Below are positions 26,959 through 34,613 of a DNA stretch of 64,000 nt, in pieces (position 1 is the first letter of the stretch; each line of letters begins with the position of its first letter). The notes beneath the pieces were generated by a model. It did not search any database. It was not told where the DNA came from and saw only the letters and a list, made by a program, of their open reading frames with translations. Source of the DNA: an uncultured Clostridia bacterium (lineage in GTDB: Bacteria > Bacillota > Clostridia > Oscillospirales > Acutalibacteraceae). A program made the translations under genes and the position numbers. The DNA is taken from positions 1 to 64,000 of the forward strand of contig CAMHMN010000004.1 of NCBI GenBank assembly GCA_946186245.1, written 5' to 3'.

Positions 26959-26998
26959 ACGGCACACAACAGGCACGGATGCCGTATTGTATGCCGTT
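26959..26998 (-). terminator. Terminator between pseudouridine synthase and rpsR
   Basis: ACGGCACACAA pairs with TTGTATGCCGT around an inner GGCA/TGCC stem. On the minus strand it is followed by TTTTTTTA, so it mainly ends the rpsF-ssb-rpsR transcript, but it lies between convergent genes and may serve both. Confidence 0.85.
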
Positions 26999-27028
26999 AT
27001 TTGAAAAAACAATTCGCCAATCAGTCAA

Positions 27029-27268
27029 TTAGTCAGCGGTGTAGGGCATGAGCGCGACGTGACGTGCACGCTTGATGGCTACTGTGAGCTGACGCTGATG
27101 GAATGCGCATGTGCCGGTGACTCTGCGGGGCAGAATCTTGGCTCTCTCAGAAATATATCTTCTGAGCTTGTTTACGTCCTTGTAGTCAATTTCCTTGATG
27201 TTTTCCACACAGAAATTGCAAACCTTCTTGCGGCCCTTGCGGCCTCTGCGTTCGGGTCTGTCAGCCAT
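27029..27268 (-). CDS. rpsR: 30S ribosomal protein S18
   Basis: 79 aa. S18 sits on the platform of the small subunit beside S6. The conserved body [34 protein letters not shown] is unmistakable. The N-terminal CNFC pair marks the zinc-binding (C+) form of S18 as in many anaerobes. Last gene of the rpsF-ssb-rpsR operon. Confidence 0.98.
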   Translation of the reverse strand: MADRPERRGRKGRKKVCNFCVENIKEIDYKDVNKLRRYISERAKILPRRVTGTCAFHQRQLTVAIKRARHVALMPYTAD

Positions 27269-27313
27269 GATAAATCCTCCTTACTTAATTGAGTGTCATG
27301 CAAAATTTAATTG

Positions 27314-27799
27314 TCAGAACGGCAGATCGTCGTCAGCCACCGGCGCGAAATCGCCCTCGTCGCCGCTGCTGTAGGAACTCACAGGCTCGTTGTAAGACGG
27401 CTGCTGGTTCTGTACAGGCGGAGGGGTCATACGGTCGTAACGGCTGTAGTCATAGTTGTTCTGCTGATTGCCGCCGTCCCTTCTGCCTTCGGCAAAATAG
27501 ACCTGATCGGCAACGATGTCCCATGATCTGCGCTTGTTTCCCTCGCGGTCGGTGTAGCTGCTCACCTGAATGCTTCCCTGAACAGCTACGAGCTGTCCCT
27601 TATGGAAGTATTTGCTGACAAAATCAGCGGTGTTTCTCCACGTGATCACATCGAGAAAGTCGGTCTTGCGTTCCTGACCCTGACCGGAAAAATCCCTTTC
27701 AACAGCCAGCGTGAATCTTGCGAGCGGTGCACCGCTCTGGGTTGTGCGGTAATCGGGTTCGGCAGTGAGTCTGCCCATCAAAATAACACGATTGAGCAT
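27314..27799 (-). CDS. ssb: Single-stranded DNA-binding protein
   Basis: 161 aa. The OB-fold begins MLNRVILMGRLTAEPDYR and contains FLDVITWRNTADFV and the strand VQGSIQVSSYTDREG. A Gly/Gln/Tyr/Pro-rich disordered tail ends in the acidic tip DDDLPF, which recruits repair and replication proteins. The location between rpsF and rpsR is the classical Firmicutes order. Confidence 0.98.
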   Translation of the reverse strand: MLNRVILMGRLTAEPDYRTTQSGAPLARFTLAVERDFSGQGQERKTDFLDVITWRNTADFVSKYFHKGQLVAVQGSIQVSSYTDREGNKRRSWDIVADQVYFAEGRRDGGNQQNNYDYSRYDRMTPPPVQNQQPSYNEPVSSYSSGDEGDFAPVADDDLPF

Positions 27800-27816
27800 A
27801 TTCTGTTACCTCTCGA

Positions 27817-28188
27817 TTACTCAGCGTCTGCTTCTGCGGTTTCGACAGCTTCGGGAGCCTCGGTTGTCTTGACAACAGCGGGAGCTTCGGACTTCTCGAT
27901 TCTCTTAACGATAAGGGAACGAAGTACGCCGTCCGTGATGTTGTAAACTCTGTCGAGCTCTGCCGGGAATTCCGCGTCACAGGTGAAGTTGAAGAGCACG
28001 TAGTAACCCTCGGACTCCTTGTTGATCATGTAAGCGAGCTTGCGCTTGCCCCATTCCTCAACGCTGTCAAGAGTGGCACCGGTCTCGATCATCTTCTTGA
28101 ACTTGCCGACTACTTCTGCAATGGCTTCCTCGCCGTTTTTGCAGGACACAATAAGGATGGACTCATAAGCTTCTTTCATCTTTTCCAT
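27817..28188 (-). CDS. rpsF: 30S ribosomal protein S6
   Basis: 123 aa. S6 pairs with S18 on the 30S platform. Core motifs are ESILIV, GKRKLAYMINKESEGYYVLFNF and the RVYNITDGVLRSLIVK strand. The last 25 residues are an Ala/Glu/Thr-rich acidic tail beyond the usual 95-residue core. Strong AAGGAGG start site. First gene of the operon; in other bacteria the S6:S18 complex represses its own leader. Confidence 0.97.
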   Translation of the reverse strand: MEKMKEAYESILIVSCKNGEEAIAEVVGKFKKMIETGATLDSVEEWGKRKLAYMINKESEGYYVLFNFTCDAEFPAELDRVYNITDGVLRSLIVKRIEKSEAPAVVKTTEAPEAVETAEADAE

Positions 28189-28215
28189 CTTTCAGCACCT
28201 CCTTCTGGGCATATG

Positions 28216-28234
28216 GCTCCGTTTCTCTCGGAGC
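28216..28234 (-). promoter_or_regulatory. Leader hairpin of rpsF, possible S6:S18 autoregulatory site
   Basis: The rpsF leader contains GCTCCG-7 nt-CGGAGC about 30 bases before the start, preceded by GCGC/GCGC pairing. S6:S18 leader elements in other bacteria carry a CCG in a hairpin near the start codon. The CCG here lies within a paired arm, so the match is only suggestive. Confidence 0.35.
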
Positions 28235-28268
28235 AAGGATATTGCCGCGCTAACTGCGCAACATGAGT

Positions 28269-28297
28269 ATTTTAGCATATTTTTCTTCGTATGTCAA
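28269..28297 (-). promoter_or_regulatory. Promoter of the rpsF operon
   Basis: On the minus strand TTGACA, a 17-bp spacer (with TATGC just before the -10) and TAAAAT, about 80 bases before rpsF. Near consensus, as expected for ribosomal protein genes. Confidence 0.85.
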
Positions 28298-28448
28298 GCG
28301 CTGCGCATCATTTTTTTGAATGACAGACAAAATCAAAGTGCATTATATTTTTTTTAAACCACAGCATTTTTTTGTTGAATTAAGCAATAAAACATGATAC
28401 TATAATAATGTACAATTTTTCATCGGAAGAAAGGTGGCATACAGAATT

Positions 28449-29126
28449 ATGATTTTTGTTACGGGCGATACACACATTCCGACCGATATTTCCAAGCTGA
28501 ATACAAGGAGCTTTCCCAGGCAGAAGGAGCTTACCAAGAATGATTACGTGATCATCTGCGGCGACTTCGGCGGCGTCTGGTACGGAAACGACAAGGACAA
28601 TTACTGGCTCGACTGGCTGGAGCAGAAAAACTTCACCACTCTGTTTATCGACGGCAATCACGAAAACTTCCCCGCCCTTGCGGAATACGAGGAGTGCAGC
28701 TGGAACGGCGGAAAGGTGCGGTTCATCCGTCCTTCAGTCATTCATCTGATGAGGGGATATGTCTTTGACCTGGAGGGCATGAAGATTTTCGCGATGGGCG
28801 GCGCCCGTTCCTATGACAGAATGTTCCGCACCGAAGGCCATACATGGTGGCCGGAAGAAATGCCCAGTGAGGAGGAAATCCGGCGGGCGCGGCAGAATCT
28901 CGCGATCAACGACAATCAGGTGGACATCATGATCACGCACGACGCCCCGCAATCCATTGCGCGTATGATCGATTTTGCCAAATCGGAGGACGACGAACTG
29001 ATGCCCTTCTTTGACGAACTGCGCAACACGGTGGGCTATCGGCACTGGTACTTCGGCCACTTCCACGAGGACTGGAAAGTGGACGAGTGTCACACAGCCG
29101 TTTTCAATAAGATCATTCAGCTATGA
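28449..29126 (+). CDS. Calcineurin-like metallophosphoesterase
   Basis: 225 aa from the ATG at 28449. The five metal-binding blocks of the family are present: GDTH near the start, GDFGGVW, GNHE, THDAP and GHFHED. It probably hydrolyses a phosphoester with two bound metal ions; the substrate (nucleotide or other) is unknown. No signal peptide, so cytoplasmic. AAAGGTGG precedes the start. A TATAAT at 28401-28406 is the likely -10. The amidohydrolase follows after 25 bases, probably in the same operon. Confidence 0.88.
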   Translation: MIFVTGDTHIPTDISKLNTRSFPRQKELTKNDYVIICGDFGGVWYGNDKDNYWLDWLEQKNFTTLFIDGNHENFPALAEYEECSWNGGKVRFIRPSVIHLMRGYVFDLEGMKIFAMGGARSYDRMFRTEGHTWWPEEMPSEEEIRRARQNLAINDNQVDIMITHDAPQSIARMIDFAKSEDDELMPFFDELRNTVGYRHWYFGHFHEDWKVDECHTAVFNKIIQL

Positions 29127-29151
29127 AAGAAAACAGAAAGGAGGGATAACC

Positions 29152-29940
29152 ATGATCATTGATACGCATGTGCATATAGGCGTTTTCGGAAAGTACGACA
29201 TGAAGCCGGAATACGTTATTGATTCCATGGAGCGTTACGGCATAGACTATTCGCTGCTGTCTCCCATCACCGGTGTGGAATTCGGTCAGGATCACACGCC
29301 GCTGCCGGAAGACTGGGCATACGACCAGCAGTCCGCCAATCTCGAAGCGCTTGACTTCGCGAGGGAGCATGACGGAAAGATCGGCATTCTGCCCTGGTGC
29401 AGACCCAACGCGGAGGGCTTTACCGATGAATTTGCCCGGCTGATTGAGGAAGGCGGCAAGTATGTCAAGGGGCTGAAGTTTCACCCGTATCACTCCATGC
29501 TGCCCATCACCGCGCCGCAGGTAGAGCCGTATCTTGAATTTGCGGCGGAGAAGGGGCTTCCCGTGGAGGTACATTCCTCCAACGACGAGTTTTCGCAGCC
29601 AAGATTTGTCTATGAAGTGGCGAAATCGCATCCCGAAATCAATTTCATCATGGTGCATATGGGACTCATGACCGACAACAATGAGGCTATCGAGCTGATC
29701 GGCTCCCTGCCCAATCTCTACGGCGACACGACGTGGGTCAAGCCGGAATCGGGACTCAAATTGATGAAGAAGTACGGCGCGCACAAGCTGCTGTTCGGGA
29801 CAGACAATCCCATCGACGGCCCTGACACCTACGCCCATCCCTTCTACAAGGTCTATTTCAATGAGTTCAGGCAATGGGTCTCGCCCGACGACTACGAGCT
29901 TCTGATGCACGGCAACGCCGAGAGAATATTTGATATTTAG
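29152..29940 (+). CDS. Amidohydrolase-family (TIM-barrel) hydrolase
   Basis: 262 aa from the ATG at 29152, which follows AAAGGAGGG; the open frame runs further back into the preceding gene. The motifs are of the amidohydrolase-2 type: DTHVHIG with two metal-binding histidines, KGLKFHPYHS, VEVHSSN, MVHMGL and LFGTDNPI with the catalytic-region Asp. Members hydrolyse or decarboxylate small carbonyl compounds; the substrate is unknown. Co-oriented with the metallophosphoesterase. Confidence 0.85.
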   Translation: MIIDTHVHIGVFGKYDMKPEYVIDSMERYGIDYSLLSPITGVEFGQDHTPLPEDWAYDQQSANLEALDFAREHDGKIGILPWCRPNAEGFTDEFARLIEEGGKYVKGLKFHPYHSMLPITAPQVEPYLEFAAEKGLPVEVHSSNDEFSQPRFVYEVAKSHPEINFIMVHMGLMTDNNEAIELIGSLPNLYGDTTWVKPESGLKLMKKYGAHKLLFGTDNPIDGPDTYAHPFYKVYFNEFRQWVSPDDYELLMHGNAERIFDI

Positions 29941-29950
29941 AATAAAATTA

Positions 29951-29980
29951 TTTGACATGATTCGTCAAATATGGTATACT
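29951..29980 (+). promoter_or_regulatory. Promoter of the MFS gene with overlapping operator-like dyad
   Basis: TTGACA at 29952-29957, a 17-bp spacer and TATACT at 29975-29980. The -35 lies in the inverted repeat TTTGAC-7 nt-GTCAAA (29951-29969). A regulator binding there would block the -35, so repression of the transporter is plausible. Confidence 0.7.
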
Positions 29981-30031
29981 TGATATTGATTTATTGCAGT
30001 GCAACGCACTGTGAAGGAAGGTATATGACAA

Positions 30032-31429
30032 ATGAAGGTTAAGCTCAATTACAGGCGAACAATTTTTGCAGGTTTGGCGTTTTTCCTCATCTGCATGTTC
30101 TGGCAGGCGTACGACACCATTATTCCGCTGGTGCTGACGTACAAGTTCCACATGACCCAGACTCTCTCCGGCAGTATCATGGCGATCGACAATATTCTTG
30201 CCCTCTTTATGCTGCCACTGTTCGGAAAGCTGTCAGACAAATGCAATACCAGGCTTGGACGGCGCACGCCCTTCATACTGGTCGGCACGATCATTGCCGT
30301 CGCACTGTTCGCGCTGCTGCCGTTCATTGATTCCTTGATGTACTTTGTGATCACGCTGGTGGCGATGCTGATTGCGATGGCGGTTTTCCGCTCGCCTGCC
30401 GTAGCCCTTATGCCCGATATCACGGTGAAGCCGCTTCGCTCCAAGGCGAACGCCGTCATCAACCTGATGGGAACCATAGGCGGCATCATCGCCCTGCTGT
30501 TCGGCATCGTCTTTGCCACCAAGGAAATCAAGAACATGGATGACGCCTACATGCATTCCAACTACTACTATTATTTCCTTTCGGTAGCGTCGGCCATGCT
30601 GATTTCGCTTGTCATCTATATGCTCTTTGTCCGCGAGAATCGCTTTGCCCGCGATATGCAGGAGCAGAGCAGGGCGCTGGGTCTGGACGAGGAAATCACG
30701 ACCTACGAGTCGGGCGACGAGGAAGCCGAAGCCGCGGCGCAGGCTGCCGGCGACCGAAAACTGACAAAGGGAGAGCTTTGTTCGCTGATCTTCCTGCTGG
30801 CGTCCATCTTTATGTGGTACATGGGTTATAACGCGGTTACATCGAAGTATTCTGTCTACGCCGCTCATATCCTTCACAAGGATTACGCGCTTACTCTGAT
30901 GATCGCAAATGCGGCGGGATTGGTTTCCTTCCTGCCGGTGGGTATCATCGCCTCCAAGAGAGGAAGAAAAAAGACCATTCTGGCGGGCGTCATCATGATG
31001 GTGGTTGCCTTCGGAAGCATGACCTTTGTAACGGCTGACACGCCCATTGCGGTGATGTATGTGCTCTTTGCGGTCGCAGGAATCGGATGGGCTTCCATCA
31101 ACGTCAACTCCTTCCCGATGGTGGTTGAGCTTTGCACTGGCTCCAATACCGGCCTCTACACGGGCTATTATTACACCGCATCCATGGCGGCGCAGGTCAT
31201 CACCCCGATCTTTTCGGGCTGGCTGATGGATATGCTGGGACTGAAAGTGCTCTGTCCCTATGCGGCTTTGTTCAGCGCGATTGCCTTCTTTACCATGCTG
31301 CCCGTGCGTCACGGCGATGTCCTGGAATCCCGTCTGGAGCAGGTGCCGACTGAAGTTCAGGCGCCGGAGACAGTGGAAACTTCTGGGGAAGCAATTGCCC
31401 CTGATCCGTCTGAAGCGTCTGAAATCTAG
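30032..31429 (+). CDS. MFS transporter, sucrose/GPH-like
   Basis: 465 aa with twelve predicted membrane spans and a charged central loop (about residues 205-250). The motif GKLSDKCNTRLGRRTPFILVG after TM2 resembles the RxGRR(T/R)P signature of sugar:cation symporters of the SUT/GPH group, so a disaccharide or glycoside is the likely substrate, but this is inference. The C-terminal 40 residues are a soluble acidic tail. It has its own promoter and a possible operator. Confidence 0.85.
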   Translation: MKVKLNYRRTIFAGLAFFLICMFWQAYDTIIPLVLTYKFHMTQTLSGSIMAIDNILALFMLPLFGKLSDKCNTRLGRRTPFILVGTIIAVALFALLPFIDSLMYFVITLVAMLIAMAVFRSPAVALMPDITVKPLRSKANAVINLMGTIGGIIALLFGIVFATKEIKNMDDAYMHSNYYYYFLSVASAMLISLVIYMLFVRENRFARDMQEQSRALGLDEEITTYESGDEEAEAAAQAAGDRKLTKGELCSLIFLLASIFMWYMGYNAVTSKYSVYAAHILHKDYALTLMIANAAGLVSFLPVGIIASKRGRKKTILAGVIMMVVAFGSMTFVTADTPIAVMYVLFAVAGIGWASINVNSFPMVVELCTGSNTGLYTGYYYTASMAAQVITPIFSGWLMDMLGLKVLCPYAALFSAIAFFTMLPVRHGDVLESRLEQVPTEVQAPETVETSGEAIAPDPSEASEI

Positions 31430-31463
31430 CAGGCACGCTCATACATAACATACAGAAGTCGGC

Positions 31464-31505
31464 ATATGTGCGGTTGTTTTTTCTGAAAAAACCGACCGCA
31501 CATAT
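31464..31505. terminator. Long palindromic hairpin after the MFS gene
   Basis: ATATGTGCGGT pairs with ACCGCACATAT and an inner TTTTTT/AAAAAA stem, giving nearly 20 bp of pairing around CTG. It lies 35 bases past the MFS stop. There is no T-run after it, so it may be a terminator with internal U pairs or a protein-binding dyad for the next gene. Confidence 0.5.
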
Positions 31506-31596
31506 TGTTCATTTCCCGAATTATTCTGAAAAAGAATCAATAGGTGCAGACTGTTACTGGATGGAAAAACTAAGAGTAAAGGTGAGAAACTCATTC

Positions 31597-32835
31597 ATGT
31601 TAAGCAAAATCGAAAATTTTTTGGAAAAATATAAAGATAAAATATTCTGGACGCTTTTGGTCTGCGCCTATGTTTTGGCGGCGATTCTGTTCTGTGCGCA
31701 ATCCTTTCGCTTCAAGGGGCTGTATCTGTCAGATCTCGATTTGCACATCAACAGCGCATTAAGAAACGGAGGCTCAGGCTATTCGATGGAAAGCACGCTG
31801 GTGGCGCTGATCTACTGGCTGACCGGAAAAAATGCCGTCGCCTGCAAGATCATTTTCCCGTTTGTTCTGGCGTTTGTCATTTTGATGACGCCCCTGGCGG
31901 TCGCTTCGCTGCATTCTTTTCTCGACCGGACGGAAGAAGGAACCTCGCTGGGCGTTTCCCGCAACAGATATGTGGGGCTCTTCTCGATCTATATCGGCCC
32001 ATTGGTGCTTCCCTTTATCTGGTTTTGGTTCAATACCAACAATTACAATATCAACGCGTGGCATAACTCCACCTTTCTGGAAATGAGATTATTCTCCGTA
32101 ATATCGCTTTGCCTGTATTTTGTCATACAGGCAGACCTGAGAAAAGGAAAACGCATCCGTCCTTCATTCTGGCTGATGTTTACGGCTTGTATGTTTGTGT
32201 CCACATGGTTCAAGCCTTCCTTTTTTGTAGGCTTTGCTCCTGTAATCGCGATATGGATTCTGATTGACATGCTGCAATCTCACGGAAAACTGGATAAGAT
32301 CAAAGATCAGTTCCTGCTCGGCTGCACCTGTATTCCTTCCGGACTGATGGTCATCATGCAATATTGGAAGCTGTACGGATCAAGGGAAAACATCAGTGTA
32401 GTGATCAGCAGTGAGATGGACGACGTAAATGACAATATCCGCATCCTGCTGTTTCTTATTTTACCCGTGATCATCTTTCTTTTCAATCGAAAAAAAGTGA
32501 TAAGCGAGTACAAAAACGGCAACAGAGCGTATGTGCAGATTATTGCGATGTGGCTGTTCAATCTGCTGTATACCAAGATGTTCGTGGAAATTGGCAGACC
32601 CGGAAAAAATATCGGCTGGGGAGTCAGATTGGCCAATTATATTGTGGTCATCATTTATTTAAGGCTGTTCTGGATCAATCTGCTGGATTTGAGAAAGAAA
32701 ATCAAAGAAGGGCAGACCGTCACAACCGCCGAGCGTGTGTATGCCATTGGCGTCGGAGCTGTTCTGGCGTGGGAAATGATCTGCGGATTGTTTTATTTCT
32801 TCTGGGTTTTGATCGGACAAGGATATATGATATGA
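31597..32835 (+). CDS. Multi-spanning membrane protein of unknown function, tandem copy 1 (GT-C-like)
   Basis: 412 aa from the ATG at 31597, which has AAAGGTGAG upstream; the open frame extends further but only this start gives the same length as its neighbour. About ten membrane spans. Directly after TM1 comes SDLDLH (residues 45-50) and then SGYSMESTL; a central loop has NAWHNSTFLEMR and a later one STWFKPSFFVGFAP. An acidic DxD-type motif in the first outer loop is the hallmark of GT-C glycosyltransferases, which use lipid-linked sugars outside the membrane, so that fold is suggested but not proven. Roughly 60% identical, without gaps, to the gene at 33097. I do not recognise a named family. 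Confidence 0.75.
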   Translation: MLSKIENFLEKYKDKIFWTLLVCAYVLAAILFCAQSFRFKGLYLSDLDLHINSALRNGGSGYSMESTLVALIYWLTGKNAVACKIIFPFVLAFVILMTPLAVASLHSFLDRTEEGTSLGVSRNRYVGLFSIYIGPLVLPFIWFWFNTNNYNINAWHNSTFLEMRLFSVISLCLYFVIQADLRKGKRIRPSFWLMFTACMFVSTWFKPSFFVGFAPVIAIWILIDMLQSHGKLDKIKDQFLLGCTCIPSGLMVIMQYWKLYGSRENISVVISSEMDDVNDNIRILLFLILPVIIFLFNRKKVISEYKNGNRAYVQIIAMWLFNLLYTKMFVEIGRPGKNIGWGVRLANYIVVIIYLRLFWINLLDLRKKIKEGQTVTTAERVYAIGVGAVLAWEMICGLFYFFWVLIGQGYMI

Positions 32836-32868
32836 TCGGTCATATCGATTTTGAATAAATGATTCAGA

Positions 32869-33065
32869 CGATTGTAAAAGAAACAAAAGGAAAAAGCCAG
32901 GGGCAGAGTCCCTGGCTGCAACGCACTGCGAAATAAAACAGGGTTGGGCATAACAGAGACGGTGTTAATCACAGATTTGGTTTACCCCGAGTGGAGAAAA
33001 CTCTCCCTCTTTATGCCTTCAAAATCCTGTGTTTTCGATGTTTATCGAGTTTTGCAATCGGCTAA
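32869..33065 (+). repeat. Dispersed hairpin-rich repeat, copy 2
   Basis: About 197 bp between the two tandem membrane-protein genes. It begins CGATTGTAAAAG, has one hairpin (AGCCAGGG/TCCCTGGCT at 32895-32917), then CTGCAACGCACTGCG, AACAGGGTTGGGC and the conserved end CGAGTTTTGCAATCGGCTAA. It matches copy 1 at 8579-8888 at both ends; copy 1 has three more hairpins inserted in the middle. A protein start upstream of 33097 would read through this repeat, which argues for the start at 33097. Confidence 0.8.
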
Positions 33066-33096
33066 ATATTTGATTGATAAGGAGAAAGGTTCCATA

Positions 33097-34335
33097 ATGT
33101 TGAGTAAAATCGAGATGTATATCGAGAAGTATAAAGATCACCTGTTTTGGACGTTTATGGCCGGATCGTATGGTTGTATGGCGTTTTTGTTCAGTGCGCA
33201 GGCGCTGCGAATCAAGGGAAAGTATTTGTCAGATCTCGATGTTCATTTATCACACGCCATAGAAAGCAGCGGCTCCGGTTATTCCCTGGAAAGTACGTTG
33301 ACGGTCCTGATATATCGGATTTTCGGGAAAAACGCAACCGCCTGCATGATTGGGTTTTCTTTGTTACTTGCGCTCATGGTGGTATTGACGCCTCTTGCGG
33401 TCGCTTCCCTGCTTTCTTTTCTCGATCGCACAGAAAAGGGAACTCCGCTCGGCGTAACACGGAACAGGTTTATCGGACTTTTTTCCATTTATATCGCGCC
33501 TTTGATGATACCGGTTGTCTGGTTCTGGTTCTATAATAACAATTGCAATATCAATGCGTGGCATAATTCCACCTATATGGAAATGAGATTGTTTTCCGTT
33601 ATGGCGCTGTGCTTGTATTTCGTAATTCAGGAAGGGCTGCTGAACGGAAAGAACATCCGTCTTACCTACTGGTCAGCCTTTGCCGCCTGTTTATTTGCGG
33701 CTACATGGTTTAAGCCTTCCTATTTTGTCGGATTTGCGCCTGTGATGGTGATATGGCTTTTGATTGACCTTGTGAAGTCCCGCGGAGATCTGACAAAGAT
33801 CAGAAATCTGTTTTTCTTCGGATGTGCCTGTATTCCGGCGGGATTGATGGTGATATTGCAATACTGGAAACTGTACGGTTCAAGAGAAGATGTGAGTGTG
33901 GTCTTGAATACGGCACAAGACAGTCTGAGAAACAATATCCGGACGGGTCTGTTCCTGATATTGCCTGTGATCATATTTCTTTACAACCGGAAAAAAGTGG
34001 TAAGCGAGTATAAGAAGGGCAACAGGGCATATGTGCAGATCATGGTGCTTTGGGTGATTGAATGGCTTTACGGCAGAATATTCACCGAAGAAGGGAGAAC
34101 CGGAGGGAATTTCGGCTGGGGTGTCAGAATGGCAAATTATCTTGTGGTGGCAGTTTGTGTCAGGCTGTTTTGGATCAACCTGCTCGATGTACTGCAAAAG
34201 AGGAAAGACGGGCAGGCCTTGACAAAAGCGGAGTGCATTTATGTCATCGGAATCGGCGCGGTGCTGCTATGGGAAATGGTCTGCGGATCGTTTTATTTCT
34301 TGTGGCTTCTGACAGGTCGTTCGTATTGGATATGA
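33097..34335 (+). CDS. Multi-spanning membrane protein of unknown function, tandem copy 2 (GT-C-like)
   Basis: 412 aa, exactly the length of the preceding paralogue, from the ATG at 33097 with AAGGAGAAAGG upstream. The same landmarks are conserved: SDLDVH after TM1, SGYSLESTL, SFLDRTE.GT, CNINAWHNSTYMEMRLFSV, TWFKPSYFVGFAPV, LQYWKLYGSRE and NRAYVQI. The conserved positions are polar residues in loops facing one side, which suggests an active site rather than a structural role. The pair probably arose by duplication. A terminator at 34542 follows. Confidence 0.75.
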   Translation: MLSKIEMYIEKYKDHLFWTFMAGSYGCMAFLFSAQALRIKGKYLSDLDVHLSHAIESSGSGYSLESTLTVLIYRIFGKNATACMIGFSLLLALMVVLTPLAVASLLSFLDRTEKGTPLGVTRNRFIGLFSIYIAPLMIPVVWFWFYNNNCNINAWHNSTYMEMRLFSVMALCLYFVIQEGLLNGKNIRLTYWSAFAACLFAATWFKPSYFVGFAPVMVIWLLIDLVKSRGDLTKIRNLFFFGCACIPAGLMVILQYWKLYGSREDVSVVLNTAQDSLRNNIRTGLFLILPVIIFLYNRKKVVSEYKKGNRAYVQIMVLWVIEWLYGRIFTEEGRTGGNFGWGVRMANYLVVAVCVRLFWINLLDVLQKRKDGQALTKAECIYVIGIGAVLLWEMVCGSFYFLWLLTGRSYWI

Positions 34336-34393
34336 TTTATGATGGATAACTGATTTAAGAGCATTTGCTTTCCGCAGACGCTGCAAAAGAAAA

Positions 34394-34483
34394 AACGCGG
34401 ATACGCGTCGGAATCTGCATGCGAGATTCCCGGGAAGGTCGCGTTCCAGGATATAACCGACAGATTCCGGCCGTATCCCGTTT
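34394..34483. repeat. Large cruciform-like inverted repeat
   Basis: The outer arms AAACGCGGATACGCGTCGG (to CTG at 34417) and CAGATTCCGGCCGTATCC (34461) to CGTTT pair over about 23 bp with few mismatches. Between them an inner stem GCGA..TTCC CG GGAA..TCGC forms. There is no T-run. It lies in the non-coding gap between the tandem membrane genes and the terminator. Confidence 0.65.
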
Positions 34484-34541
34484 ATCGTGGCTTTACCGCT
34501 AAACAGGCGGGACGCGTTGATCTGTCAGATGAAGTGAATAG

Positions 34542-34597
34542 AAACACCGCAGCGCGGCGGAATTCCTGCAGAGAATCCGACCGCGCTGCGGTGTTTT
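34542..34597. terminator. Bidirectional terminator
   Basis: AAACACCGCAGCGCGG pairs perfectly (16 bp) with CCGCGCTGCGGTGTTT, followed by T residues, between the convergent membrane-protein gene and ABC exporter. Confidence 0.9.
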
Positions 34598-34613
34598 GTT
34601 TGAGCCATCACAA

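Noticed and set aside
29989-30017. GCAGTGCAACGCACTG near the MFS gene as a piece of the dispersed repeat
   Set aside because: It shares only GCAACGCACT with the repeat and is itself a small palindrome, so chance similarity cannot be excluded.
31468-31596. N-terminal extension of the first tandem membrane protein
   Set aside because: It would begin inside the hairpin at 31464-31505 and has no ribosome site, and removing it gives exactly the length of the paralogue.
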